Source: Pseudobacteriovorax antillogorgiicola (GTDB lineage Bacteria; Bdellovibrionota_B; Oligoflexia; Oligoflexales; Oligoflexaceae). From it: DNA of 64,000 nucleotides. How positions within the stretch are numbered: the first letter of the stretch is position 1; each line of letters opens with the position of its first letter. Of this stretch, positions 18,023-26,129 are shown piece by piece. The notes beneath the pieces were generated by a model. The model saw only the letters and a program-made list of their open reading frames with translations. It searched no databases and was not told the DNA's origin. Made by a program: the position numbers and the translations under genes. The stretch is from assembly GCF_900177345.1 (NCBI RefSeq), contig NZ_FWZT01000006.1:124001-188000 (forward strand). The letters are read 5' to 3'.

Positions 18023-19114
18023 ATGAACAAGGCTGATGTCACCAAAGTTCTGGTTACTGGAGGCAGTGGGTATGTTGCATCTTGGATCGTGAGGAAGCTA
18101 CTCGATCGCGGTTACCATGTCACAGCTAGCGTTCGCTCTCTCGCTAACCAAAACAAGGTTAAGCACCTTGTCAAGATGCAAGAGGAGTTTCCAACGACCC
18201 TAGATTTAGTGGAAGCAGACCTTCTTCAGCTGGGCTCATTCGATCCTCATGCTCAAGGCTGTCGCTTCGTATTTCACACTGCATCTCCATTTCAGGTCGA
18301 ATCCATCAAGTCTGCTCAGAAAGAGCTAGTGGACCCTTCTCTTGAAGGGACTCGCAACGTTCTTTCTGCGGTCAGTAAGTCGCAATCTGTGGAGAAAGTC
18401 ATCCTCACCAGTAGTGTCGCCGCAGTGGCCGGTGACAATGCTGATGTTCAAAGCTTGGGCCGCCCAGCAAACGAGGCTGACTGGAACACCACAAGTACCT
18501 TACATCATCAACCCTATGCTTTTTCAAAAACTATCGCCGAGCGGGAAGCATGGCAAGTCTTTAGAAGTCAGGAACAATGGCAGTTGATAACCATGAACCC
18601 TGGTTTAATTCTAGGACCAGCCCTATCCCATCGTATGGATGGCACGAGTACTAAGATCATAAAATCCTACTTTGATGGCCGCTTTAAGGCCGGCGTACCA
18701 CGGCTCAATTTCGGGGTCGTGGATGTCCGGGAAGTCGCAGATGCACATATTGCGGCAGTCGAACGAGATCACGTTGATGGTCGGTATATCTTAGTGTCTG
18801 AAACCAGCTCCATGCTGAGAATGGCGAAGATCATATCACAAAAGTTTAAACACCCGAATCTCCCTAAGAAACCATTACCCAACTTGCTGCTTTATCTATT
18901 TGGCCCGTTTATAGGCATGCCCTGGCGCTATCTCAAGCGAAACCTGGCATACCCAGTGGCCTATAGTAGCGAAAAAAGCATCAACGGACTCGGTGTACAA
19001 TACCGGTCGCTAGAATCAACCCTATGGGATCATACACAGCAACTAATGAGGGACCATGTAATCCCAGATGGGGCAGCACTTGGTCCGTCTAGCATCCAAC
19101 GTGGATTGGCCTAA
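18023..19114 (+). CDS. Extended SDR NAD(P)-dependent reductase/epimerase (dihydroflavonol reductase-like)
   Basis: 363 residues from the ATG at 18023, supported by AAGGAG nine bases upstream and located one base after the thioesterase stop. KVLVTGGSGYVASWIVRKLL is the GxxGxxG nucleotide site; VILTSSVAAV and the catalytic YAFSKTIAE (YxxxK) with the preceding Ser fit the dihydroflavonol-4-reductase/cinnamoyl-CoA-reductase branch. DVREVADAHIAA is the conserved substrate-domain motif. A C-terminal segment (LPNLLLYLFGPFIGMPWRYL) is hydrophobic and may bind an acyl substrate or membrane. The neighbours suggest a fatty-acyl or related substrate. Confidence 0.85.
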   Translation: MNKADVTKVLVTGGSGYVASWIVRKLLDRGYHVTASVRSLANQNKVKHLVKMQEEFPTTLDLVEADLLQLGSFDPHAQGCRFVFHTASPFQVESIKSAQKELVDPSLEGTRNVLSAVSKSQSVEKVILTSSVAAVAGDNADVQSLGRPANEADWNTTSTLHHQPYAFSKTIAEREAWQVFRSQEQWQLITMNPGLILGPALSHRMDGTSTKIIKSYFDGRFKAGVPRLNFGVVDVREVADAHIAAVERDHVDGRYILVSETSSMLRMAKIISQKFKHPNLPKKPLPNLLLYLFGPFIGMPWRYLKRNLAYPVAYSSEKSINGLGVQYRSLESTLWDHTQQLMRDHVIPDGAALGPSSIQRGLA

Positions 19115-19204
19115 AATACCCTGTGAATTTTTTGGATACCAGCTAGACGAAGTCCTGGTTCCAGTCGTATGATACGTTACTCAAAATAACTGAAGAGGCT
19201 ACTT

Positions 19205-21058
19205 ATGGCACAGAAACTCGTTGATACTAGAGACCACCAATTTGTATTTTTAGAACAGCTGAAGGTCCAGGATTTGGTCAAATACGATCGATTTGCAGAT
19301 TTTGATGAAGAGATGTTTAAGGCGATTTGGAGCCTTGGGGAACAAATAGCTGCGGATCAGTTCTACCCTGCAAACCGCTCAGGAGATGAAGTCGGAGCGG
19401 TTTATAATGCAAATGATAAATCTGTAAAAGTCCCCGAAAGCTACCATGGGGCTTTCAAAGCATTTATCGAGGCAGGTTTTCCGGGAATGATCACACCTGC
19501 TGAGCACGGCGGCTCAGGAGTGCCAGAATCTGTTTGGCGAGGTGCACTGGAATATATTTGCGCTGGCTCACTGCCGCTTACTATGTACGGAACCTTGACT
19601 ATGGGAGCTGCAAATATCATCCGTCGCCATGGCGATCAAAATTTAAAAGACCGCTTCCTTGCACCTATGATCGAAGGCCGCTGGGGTGGAACAATGTGTC
19701 TCACGGAGCCAGAGGCAGGCTCTGATGTTGGAGCCCTAAAAACTAAAGCTGTCAAGCAGAGCGACGGCAGCTACCTCCTGAGCGGGAACAAAATATTTAT
19801 CAGCTCCGGTGAAAATGATCTTTACGAAAATATCATTCACCTAGTCTTAGCGAGAACTGAAGGAGCTCCCCAGGGAACCAGAGGAATCTCGATATTTGCC
19901 GTTCCCAAGTTTCACACTTCAGATGGTAATACCTTAGGTGATCGCAACGACGTTTTCTGTGCGAATATAGAGCATAAGATGGGAATCAAAGGCAGCGCTA
20001 CATGCACTCTCAACTATGGTGATCAAAACAAATGTGTTGGTTATCTGATTGGTGAAGAATGCCAAGGTATGAAAATCATGTTTGAGATGATGAATGAAGC
20101 TCGCCTTGACGTAGCGGGCCAAGGCCTTTCGTTAGCCAGTGCCGCCTACCAGCATGCCTTAGCCTATGCTAAAGATAGAGTTCAAGGTTATGACATCCAG
20201 AAAAAGGATCACGTCAGTATCGGCATTACTCAGCATGCAGATGTCAAACGTATGCTGATGTACATGAAGTCCTGCTCGGAAGGCATGCGCGCACTCACCC
20301 ATTATGCGAGTTTGCAGATGGACCTCAAGGAGGTGGAAACAGGTGACAAAGCCAAAGAAGCCTCGGCACTTCTTGATTTCCTTATCCCAATCTTAAAGGC
20401 TGGAGTTACTGACGAGGCTTGGCTAGTGACCTCAGAGGCAATCCAAGTGCACGGCGGCTATGGCTACTGCAGCGAATACCAAGTCGAGCAATATGCTAGG
20501 GATTCGAAAATCTGTGCCATATACGAGGGTACTAACGGCATCCAAGCCACTGACTTGATGCTAAGAAAACTCCTAATGAATCCAGATCAATTTAATTACA
20601 AGATCTATCGCAAGACGGTGAGTCAATCCCTGGCAGAGGCTAAAGGAGTTATCGATGATGCTTATATAGATGCCATCGATTCAGCTCTTAAAGCTATGGA
20701 TCAAATCTGTATGACGTTGGGCAAAGAACTTCAGAGCAAGGGAGTTCATGGGGTCCTAGCCCATGCAGTGCCGCTGTTGAAGTGCTTCACCAACCTAAGC
20801 TTTTCGTGGATGCATATTTGGGCTATGACTCTTGCGAGCCAAAAAATAGATTCTTCTGTAATGAGCCTGACTGGGGACGAGCTACAGAAAAAGTTTGCAT
20901 CTGACCGGGAAGCAAGCTTTTACTATGGAAAAATTCAATCCGCTCGCTATTGGATTCAGCACCAACTGCCCCACATCTATTCTCATATTAAAAGTATTGA
21001 ATCAGGAAGTGATGTAATTTTAGGAGTTGACGAGGCATGCCTGGGGCCATGGCACTGA
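19205..21058 (+). CDS. Acyl-CoA dehydrogenase
   Basis: 617 residues, the long form with a C-terminal extension rather than the ~380-residue form. MCLTEPEAGSDVGALKTKA near 164 is the FAD-binding signature, and IYEGTNGIQATDL near 437 is the second signature with the Glu usually acting as the base. QVHGGYGYCSEYQVEQYARD is also diagnostic. The family oxidises acyl-CoA to enoyl-CoA with an electron-transfer flavoprotein as acceptor. Ribosome site GAGG is seven bases before the ATG. It is 90 bp after the SDR gene and probably in the same operon as the thioesterase and reductase. Confidence 0.9.
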   Translation: MAQKLVDTRDHQFVFLEQLKVQDLVKYDRFADFDEEMFKAIWSLGEQIAADQFYPANRSGDEVGAVYNANDKSVKVPESYHGAFKAFIEAGFPGMITPAEHGGSGVPESVWRGALEYICAGSLPLTMYGTLTMGAANIIRRHGDQNLKDRFLAPMIEGRWGGTMCLTEPEAGSDVGALKTKAVKQSDGSYLLSGNKIFISSGENDLYENIIHLVLARTEGAPQGTRGISIFAVPKFHTSDGNTLGDRNDVFCANIEHKMGIKGSATCTLNYGDQNKCVGYLIGEECQGMKIMFEMMNEARLDVAGQGLSLASAAYQHALAYAKDRVQGYDIQKKDHVSIGITQHADVKRMLMYMKSCSEGMRALTHYASLQMDLKEVETGDKAKEASALLDFLIPILKAGVTDEAWLVTSEAIQVHGGYGYCSEYQVEQYARDSKICAIYEGTNGIQATDLMLRKLLMNPDQFNYKIYRKTVSQSLAEAKGVIDDAYIDAIDSALKAMDQICMTLGKELQSKGVHGVLAHAVPLLKCFTNLSFSWMHIWAMTLASQKIDSSVMSLTGDELQKKFASDREASFYYGKIQSARYWIQHQLPHIYSHIKSIESGSDVILGVDEACLGPWH

Positions 21059-21109
21059 TATAGCTTGAAAAAGATCGGGCTCGGCAAGGTTTGCCTAGGC
21101 TCTGTGTTA

Positions 21110-21147
21110 TCTCCCTCATAGAAGCTCCGATGGCAGAATGAGGGAGA
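21110..21147 (+). promoter_or_regulatory. Perfect 10-bp hairpin enclosing the ribosome site of the 21152 kinase
   Basis: TCTCCCTCAT at 21110-21119 is the exact complement of ATGAGGGAGA at 21138-21147, with an 18-base loop. The right arm contains the GGGAG Shine-Dalgarno sequence, five bases from the ATG at 21152. In mRNA this would hide the ribosome site. It may instead be the 3' hairpin of the preceding gene, though no U-tract follows. Confidence 0.5.
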
Positions 21148-21151
21148 TTCT

Positions 21152-23884
21152 ATGTACTTACTTCGTACATTGCAAATAGCCATCTTCGCCTGGCTTGGTC
21201 TAAGCACCACCAAATCCTACGGACAGGATAACGAGGTTTGGGACCTAACTTCCTATGATTTCAAAACTCAGGCTATCCTCCACCTTGACAAAAATTGGCG
21301 TTTTTACTGGCAAGAACTCATTGATCACCCCGATCAGTTACAAGGCAAACGCTCAGCATCGGTTACCCTTCCTCATGTTTGGCATAATCTCTTGCAAGAT
21401 GGTCCGTACGAACCAGATGGCTATGGAACCTATCACCTTCGTCTCAAGTTGAAACCCCATATTCCCTACACACTTGCTTTGGGCTTTGTGGTTTCTTCCT
21501 ATAAGGTGATTATTGGTTCCTCGATTTTAGAAATGGGGAAAGTCAGTAAGTCGCCAGATAAGATTATTAGAAGTCGCGGCAAGCGAGTCATTACTTTTAC
21601 TACAGGCGATGATCCCTATGTAGATATTTTGATCCAGGTCGCATCTGTGGACTATAAATCAGGAGGTATCTGGCACCCCGTTAAACTCTCCACCCCTGCT
21701 ATCATTCGTGATTTTAAGTTCCGTGAGTATTTAAGTGACGCTGTTCTATTCGGTGCCCTTGTGATCCTGGGTTTTAGTCACTTTATTCTTTTTATCAATA
21801 GGCGTGTAGAACTGGCTCCATTCTATTTTTCCGCTTTCGTATTCCTAGTTGGGTCCCGAATCGCTATCAATGGTAAAGGCAGCCTCCTTTTCAACCTGTT
21901 TCCAAATGCCGATTGGATGATCACCTATAAAATTGAATATGCAACATTCTTCTTTGGCGTTTCCTCATTAATGATGGTAATCCACAACCTTTACCCTAAA
22001 GACTCCGTCTGGAAATTTGATACTCAGGCTAAGTATTTGTTTGTTATTTCAGTCGTCCTACTTATGGTCTTGCCTGTCAAGCATCTGTATAAAACACTTG
22101 TTTTTTATCAGCCCTACACTGTCTTTGCCGGTATTCTAGGGGTCGTTACCACATTCAGAGCAGTCGTTAATAAGCGACCCGGTGCAGGTATATTTTTACT
22201 TGGTATCGGCCTACAGGTCTTTGGCGGCGTCTATGATATTTTTGTGTCGCGAGGAATTATTCATACAGTAGAAATTTCTAAATACACCCTTACTCTATTC
22301 GCATTCTGCCAGTCTTTTCTACTTTCGAGACGTTTTTCTCTTTCCCTAACCCGACTAGAAAAAGCCGAACTATCCATTCGAAAGATTAATGAGAACCTGG
22401 AATCAATCGTGAAAGAGAAAACACGTGCCTTGCGTTCCATTATGTCATCCATAAAGCTAGGTGTCTTGACTATCGAAGATCAAAAAGGCGGGATTGGCCC
22501 TGAGTACTCAACGTTTATGGAGACAATTGCTCCAATGCAAGATTCATCGAACTTCAATTTCTTTAGTGAGATTCTTGATAAATCTCTCCTTTCTGAGGAT
22601 CAGAAATCTCTTGTAAAAAACATCATCCATGCAAGCCTCAAAGAAGATCGGATAAACTTCGATATCAACAATGAAAAGCTGCCAGACTACATTGAATTGA
22701 TGAGTGGAAATAAGAAATCATTTGAGATTGAGTGGGTACCGATGCTTTCTCAAGAAACCGTAGAAAAGATACTGGTAACGATGCGCGATGTTACGGAACT
22801 CAAAGATCTTCAGAGATCTTCGGAGCAAAAAGACCAAGAGTCAAAGCTCATCAAATCCATCATCAAGAACGGTAAAAACTTCTACTTGGACACCATGGAC
22901 TCCATTCGAAAGTTGTTAGAACTCAATGAATCCATCCTATCCGAGAGCATTGACAACAACCGATTTACTTGGCTCAAGCGCAACTATCACACCCTTAAAG
23001 GGCTGAGTCGCCAAGCCAGCTTTTCAACTCTAGCAAATTTGGTGCATCAGATAGAATCGGAGATCGAGGGTCTGACAGCTAGCAGCGACACAAAACTCTT
23101 CTATGATCAAATGCTACGGATAAAAGATCAATTAGTCTACATCGATAGTATCGCCGCCCTACATTTTGGCATTGTCGACCATAGTCGTCTAGTCCAGATG
23201 CAGCAGGACCACTATGAAAAAGTTTTAGACTATATCTTAAACCCTCATCTAGGACTCGACCCGAGGTCCATGACAGCTGCTATCAACCTTTCCGGACGCT
23301 CGTTCTTAAAAGCACTAGAACCCGTGCGACGTGAATTAATCCTAATCGCAAAGGAATTGGGTAAGCCGGAGCCAATAGTCACAGTTGAATCACCTCCCCT
23401 GATTCTTGATGGTTCATACCCTGAACTTATCAATCACATCTTTGGCCATCTCGCGAGGAATTCTATAGATCATGGTATTGAATACCCTGACGAGCGGGCC
23501 AAAACCAACAAACCAGCTTCGGGCCGCATCCTGATTCGGTCGTGGATACAGGAAGGCGAGCTTCACCTGGTCTATGAGGATGATGGGCGAGGACTCGACC
23601 TTCAAGAGATTCGTCAAGCTGCCGCCCAGCAGGGGCTTGAGCCAGAATCGGAAAGCACCGTTGATGTTGCTAGTTTAATATTCATGCCTCAACTCAGCAC
23701 CAAGGTACATGCGAGCGTAGTCTCTGGCAGAGGCATTGGCATGGATGCCGTTGCCGCTAGTATTGAGCAAGTTGGAGGATCGATTACGATTCTTCCCAAT
23801 GAGAAACAACAGCACTACTTAGTCGCTTGCTTCCTAATAAGACTTCCCATAAGAGAAACTCGCAGTCTATACCAAGTGGTATAG
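21152..23884 (+). CDS. 7TM-DISM CheA-like sensor kinase (Hpt + HATPase)
   Basis: 910 residues. Order: signal peptide 1-24; periplasmic galactose-binding-like sensor domain ~25-185 (WRFYWQELIDHPDQL); seven transmembrane segments ~195-395 (7TMR-DISM type); coiled coil ~395-430; PAS-like domain ~435-550; Hpt domain with His613 in NYHTLKG; and a CheA-type HATPase ~755-905 (HLARNSIDHGIEYPDE, EDDGRGLDL, SGRGIGMDAV). There is no HisKA domain, CheW-like P5 domain or receiver. It should autophosphorylate its own Hpt histidine and pass phosphate to an unlinked receiver. Same architecture as the kinase at 37069-39831. Its stop is one base from the stop of the convergent lipoprotein gene. Confidence 0.85.
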   Translation: MYLLRTLQIAIFAWLGLSTTKSYGQDNEVWDLTSYDFKTQAILHLDKNWRFYWQELIDHPDQLQGKRSASVTLPHVWHNLLQDGPYEPDGYGTYHLRLKLKPHIPYTLALGFVVSSYKVIIGSSILEMGKVSKSPDKIIRSRGKRVITFTTGDDPYVDILIQVASVDYKSGGIWHPVKLSTPAIIRDFKFREYLSDAVLFGALVILGFSHFILFINRRVELAPFYFSAFVFLVGSRIAINGKGSLLFNLFPNADWMITYKIEYATFFFGVSSLMMVIHNLYPKDSVWKFDTQAKYLFVISVVLLMVLPVKHLYKTLVFYQPYTVFAGILGVVTTFRAVVNKRPGAGIFLLGIGLQVFGGVYDIFVSRGIIHTVEISKYTLTLFAFCQSFLLSRRFSLSLTRLEKAELSIRKINENLESIVKEKTRALRSIMSSIKLGVLTIEDQKGGIGPEYSTFMETIAPMQDSSNFNFFSEILDKSLLSEDQKSLVKNIIHASLKEDRINFDINNEKLPDYIELMSGNKKSFEIEWVPMLSQETVEKILVTMRDVTELKDLQRSSEQKDQESKLIKSIIKNGKNFYLDTMDSIRKLLELNESILSESIDNNRFTWLKRNYHTLKGLSRQASFSTLANLVHQIESEIEGLTASSDTKLFYDQMLRIKDQLVYIDSIAALHFGIVDHSRLVQMQQDHYEKVLDYILNPHLGLDPRSMTAAINLSGRSFLKALEPVRRELILIAKELGKPEPIVTVESPPLILDGSYPELINHIFGHLARNSIDHGIEYPDERAKTNKPASGRILIRSWIQEGELHLVYEDDGRGLDLQEIRQAAAQQGLEPESESTVDVASLIFMPQLSTKVHASVVSGRGIGMDAVAASIEQVGGSITILPNEKQQHYLVACFLIRLPIRETRSLYQVV

Positions 23885-23885
23885 G

Positions 23886-25022
23886 CTATTTAATCTTCAG
23901 CAGTCGATAGTAATTTTGCTTTGAATAGCGATCGATCACTCGATGAGGCAAGCCCTGATCATCCATGTAGATCCTAGTTTTAAAAAACTTGCTTTTGAAA
24001 TTGAAAAGATTTGGCTTAGGATTGCTCAAAGTCCCATTAATAAAGCGATAAGGAGTATGGTTTGGGTCGTAGAAGCTTGCATGATCGAGCTGCTTGGCAT
24101 TCTGAGCATCCCAGAAGGGTAGCAACGGATAACGTGGCCCTTGAATACGTCTCTGAAAGCTTTGCCCCTTATGAGAGCCAGCCGCTAGGTACATTCCACT
24201 GTCTGTTGGTCCTAGAGCAATTTTATAGACTACTTTATCATTCAATATACTTTGGAAATCTCCCTGAACCAGCTCGCCACTCCCATTCCACTCAAGCCTT
24301 TCGTAGCGATCAAGAATGCGAACCTTCTGCGATGGGCGAAGCACAAACGAAGTTAAGACCTTTTCAGTATAGAATGTGCCAGCAGTTTGCCACAGGTAGT
24401 GTGACTCGAAACCTCTCACAGTTCGCTTGGTCATGAGTTGATAGACTCTTCGGCTGACAAGCTTTTTATGAGGGTATTGAAGCTTAATCCCTTTGGCAAC
24501 CCTCTTCATAAAACCAGCGAAAGAGTCAGGATGCCAATTGCCATTCTGAGCACAGGTTAATACATACTCTCGAAGGAATACGATCCCACGCTTGTCAAAA
24601 GCCAGATTCTGGCCCGATTGATACCGCTGATTGACTATCACCATAGGATGGTGTTCGAATAGGAACGTCACATCTGGGCCAGCGCTACCAGAATATTGGT
24701 TGCGAGCATAGTCGTAATTGCTAGAAATAATCTGACCGGAAAATAGCTGTCTCGGTCGGACAGAGCACATTGCGGGCCCACTCCCCCGGATCGGCACAAT
24801 AACTTCGATCGCCCTTCCATCGGTACTTGTTTGCAACTGATGCTCCTTAGGGACCTCAAATTTCACCTGCCCCAAAAAACCTTCTACCCCAGCCCAAGTT
24901 TGGAAACTAAAGTGCTTTCCAGCCTTAGCCTTAACTGTGTTCACATTATTGTGATCTGAGTTAGAGTTTGTTGCACAAGATTGATTGATAATTAAGAGCA
25001 GCAGCAGTAGAGCTAATCGCAT
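23886..25022 (-). CDS. Lipoprotein of unknown function
   Basis: 378 residues with a short lipoprotein signal (MRLALLLLLLIINQSCATNS) and lipobox NQSC, so mature from Cys16. The rest is beta-rich with many aromatic residues and basic patches (KNYYRLLKIK-like C-terminus). I recognise no family. It converges with the kinase gene with a one-base gap between stop codons. The 422-bp region upstream separates it from a divergent lipoprotein gene. Confidence 0.68.
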   Translation of the reverse strand: MRLALLLLLLIINQSCATNSNSDHNNVNTVKAKAGKHFSFQTWAGVEGFLGQVKFEVPKEHQLQTSTDGRAIEVIVPIRGSGPAMCSVRPRQLFSGQIISSNYDYARNQYSGSAGPDVTFLFEHHPMVIVNQRYQSGQNLAFDKRGIVFLREYVLTCAQNGNWHPDSFAGFMKRVAKGIKLQYPHKKLVSRRVYQLMTKRTVRGFESHYLWQTAGTFYTEKVLTSFVLRPSQKVRILDRYERLEWNGSGELVQGDFQSILNDKVVYKIALGPTDSGMYLAAGSHKGQSFQRRIQGPRYPLLPFWDAQNAKQLDHASFYDPNHTPYRFINGTLSNPKPNLFNFKSKFFKTRIYMDDQGLPHRVIDRYSKQNYYRLLKIK

Positions 25023-25444
25023 GTGTCATCCCCAGGTTCTTTGGTCCTTAACAGATACCTCCGAGCTTCATTGTTTTAATTGCAAGTGTTAAGCCATAAA
25101 AGATTACCAGAAATCAGACTATTGCCGGGTTGGGCTGTCTCAAATCTATTCCTCTGCATATCCAGATTACAAACAAGCTTGTCAAACCCGATTAGCAAAT
25201 CTATTTTATTTTTCATTCTAGCTATATAGAGCTTTCTATAGGGTTGAGCCCGCCGCAAATTAGAGTGAGAGTTCCAACATCTTAATTTTATCTTAACATT
25301 ACCGTTGTTTACACGAGATAACGCTCAATTATTTGTTTTTTATTGCTAGACTCCCGACCACCACTCCCCTGTATTCATAAGCATCTATACTGGCACACAG
25401 ATCGCACTCTATAGCTTGAACAGAACATTTGTAGGGGAAATACA
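25023..25444. other. Intergenic region between two divergent lipoprotein genes
   Basis: 422 bp, AT-rich. No coding sequence is supported. It contains an imperfect palindrome near 25219-25245 (AGCTATATAGAGCTTTCTATAG) and the sigma-54-like element at 25391-25405 described separately. Confidence 0.4.
25391..25405 (+). promoter_or_regulatory. Sigma-54-like -24/-12 promoter
   Basis: TGGCAC-ACAGA-TCGC matches the consensus TGGCAC-N5-TTGC with one change, and the GG and GC are at the required 12-base spacing. It ends 40 bases before the ATG of the lipoprotein at 25445, leaving room for a transcription start near 25417 and the GTAGGGG ribosome site. Confidence 0.45.
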
Positions 25445-26071
25445 ATGAAACAACTTTTCTTATCAACTTTACTTTTTGGCTTTGTAGCCTGTAGTCAGTC
25501 GCCATCTTCTGAAACGAAGCGTAGCTCATTAGATTCCATGGAATCGTCTAGCAGGGTGTCAGAGGATGATGTTGCAGCCATGTTCGAAGAGCTGGATAAA
25601 TCCCAAGTCACCGACACTGCGAGTCAAAAATCGGCGGAGTCAATCGAGGCGACACCTGAGCCAGCAATTCAAGAGCCAGAAATAGAGTCCGATGATTTCA
25701 TGTCGGACATTGAAGCTCAGGTTTTTGAAGCTTTCGCGACTCGAACAAATGACGAGGGACAAACCCTCCCTCCAGAGATGGCGGAGCCTTTGGCTACTCA
25801 GTTTATGTCCGTAATTAAAGCCGCCGAGAGTAGAGACCCAGCAGCGACCTCAGCTGCTTGGAATGAGTTTATAAGCCTTGCGGAGCAAATGAAGGCTGAT
25901 CAGCAGAGCGCGGCTCTAGCCGGAGGGATCATCTCTGATACTATCGACCTAGTTATGGATGCTTTAGCTTTGGTTCTCGATCTTGTCGATGCTGTACTTG
26001 ATCTCGACGTAGCAGGAGTGATCGATGTCGCCCTGGATGCAGTTGACCTAGTAATTGATTTTCTCATTTAA
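25445..26071 (+). CDS. Acidic lipoprotein with a Leu/Val/Asp-rich C-terminal repeat
   Basis: 208 residues. MKQLFLSTLLFGFVACSQSP is a lipoprotein signal with lipobox FVAC. The mature N-terminal half is acidic and Ser/Glu-rich. The last ~45 residues are a striking alternating pattern of Leu/Val/Ile and Asp with a period of about seven (DLVMDALALVLDLVDAVLDL and onward to the end), which would make one face hydrophobic and the other acidic. It could associate with membranes or other copies of itself. I do not recognise a family. Ribosome site AGGGG lies seven to eight bases upstream; a sigma-54-like promoter is 40 bases upstream. Confidence 0.68.
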   Translation: MKQLFLSTLLFGFVACSQSPSSETKRSSLDSMESSSRVSEDDVAAMFEELDKSQVTDTASQKSAESIEATPEPAIQEPEIESDDFMSDIEAQVFEAFATRTNDEGQTLPPEMAEPLATQFMSVIKAAESRDPAATSAAWNEFISLAEQMKADQQSAALAGGIISDTIDLVMDALALVLDLVDAVLDLDVAGVIDVALDAVDLVIDFLI

Positions 26072-26087
26072 GGCTCATTGTGAATGA

Positions 26088-26129
26088 CCAACCCCTGTTT
26101 CGATACAGAAAGTGAATCACAGGGGTTGG
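26088..26129. terminator. Convergent-gene hairpin overlapping the kinase stop codon
   Basis: CCAACCCCTGT at 26088-26098 pairs perfectly over 11 bp with ACAGGGGTTGG at 26119-26129. It lies between the plus-strand lipoprotein and the minus-strand kinase, and its right arm includes the last codons of the kinase. No T-run follows on either strand, so it may be a Rho-assisted terminator or an RNA-stabilising stem. Confidence 0.5.
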
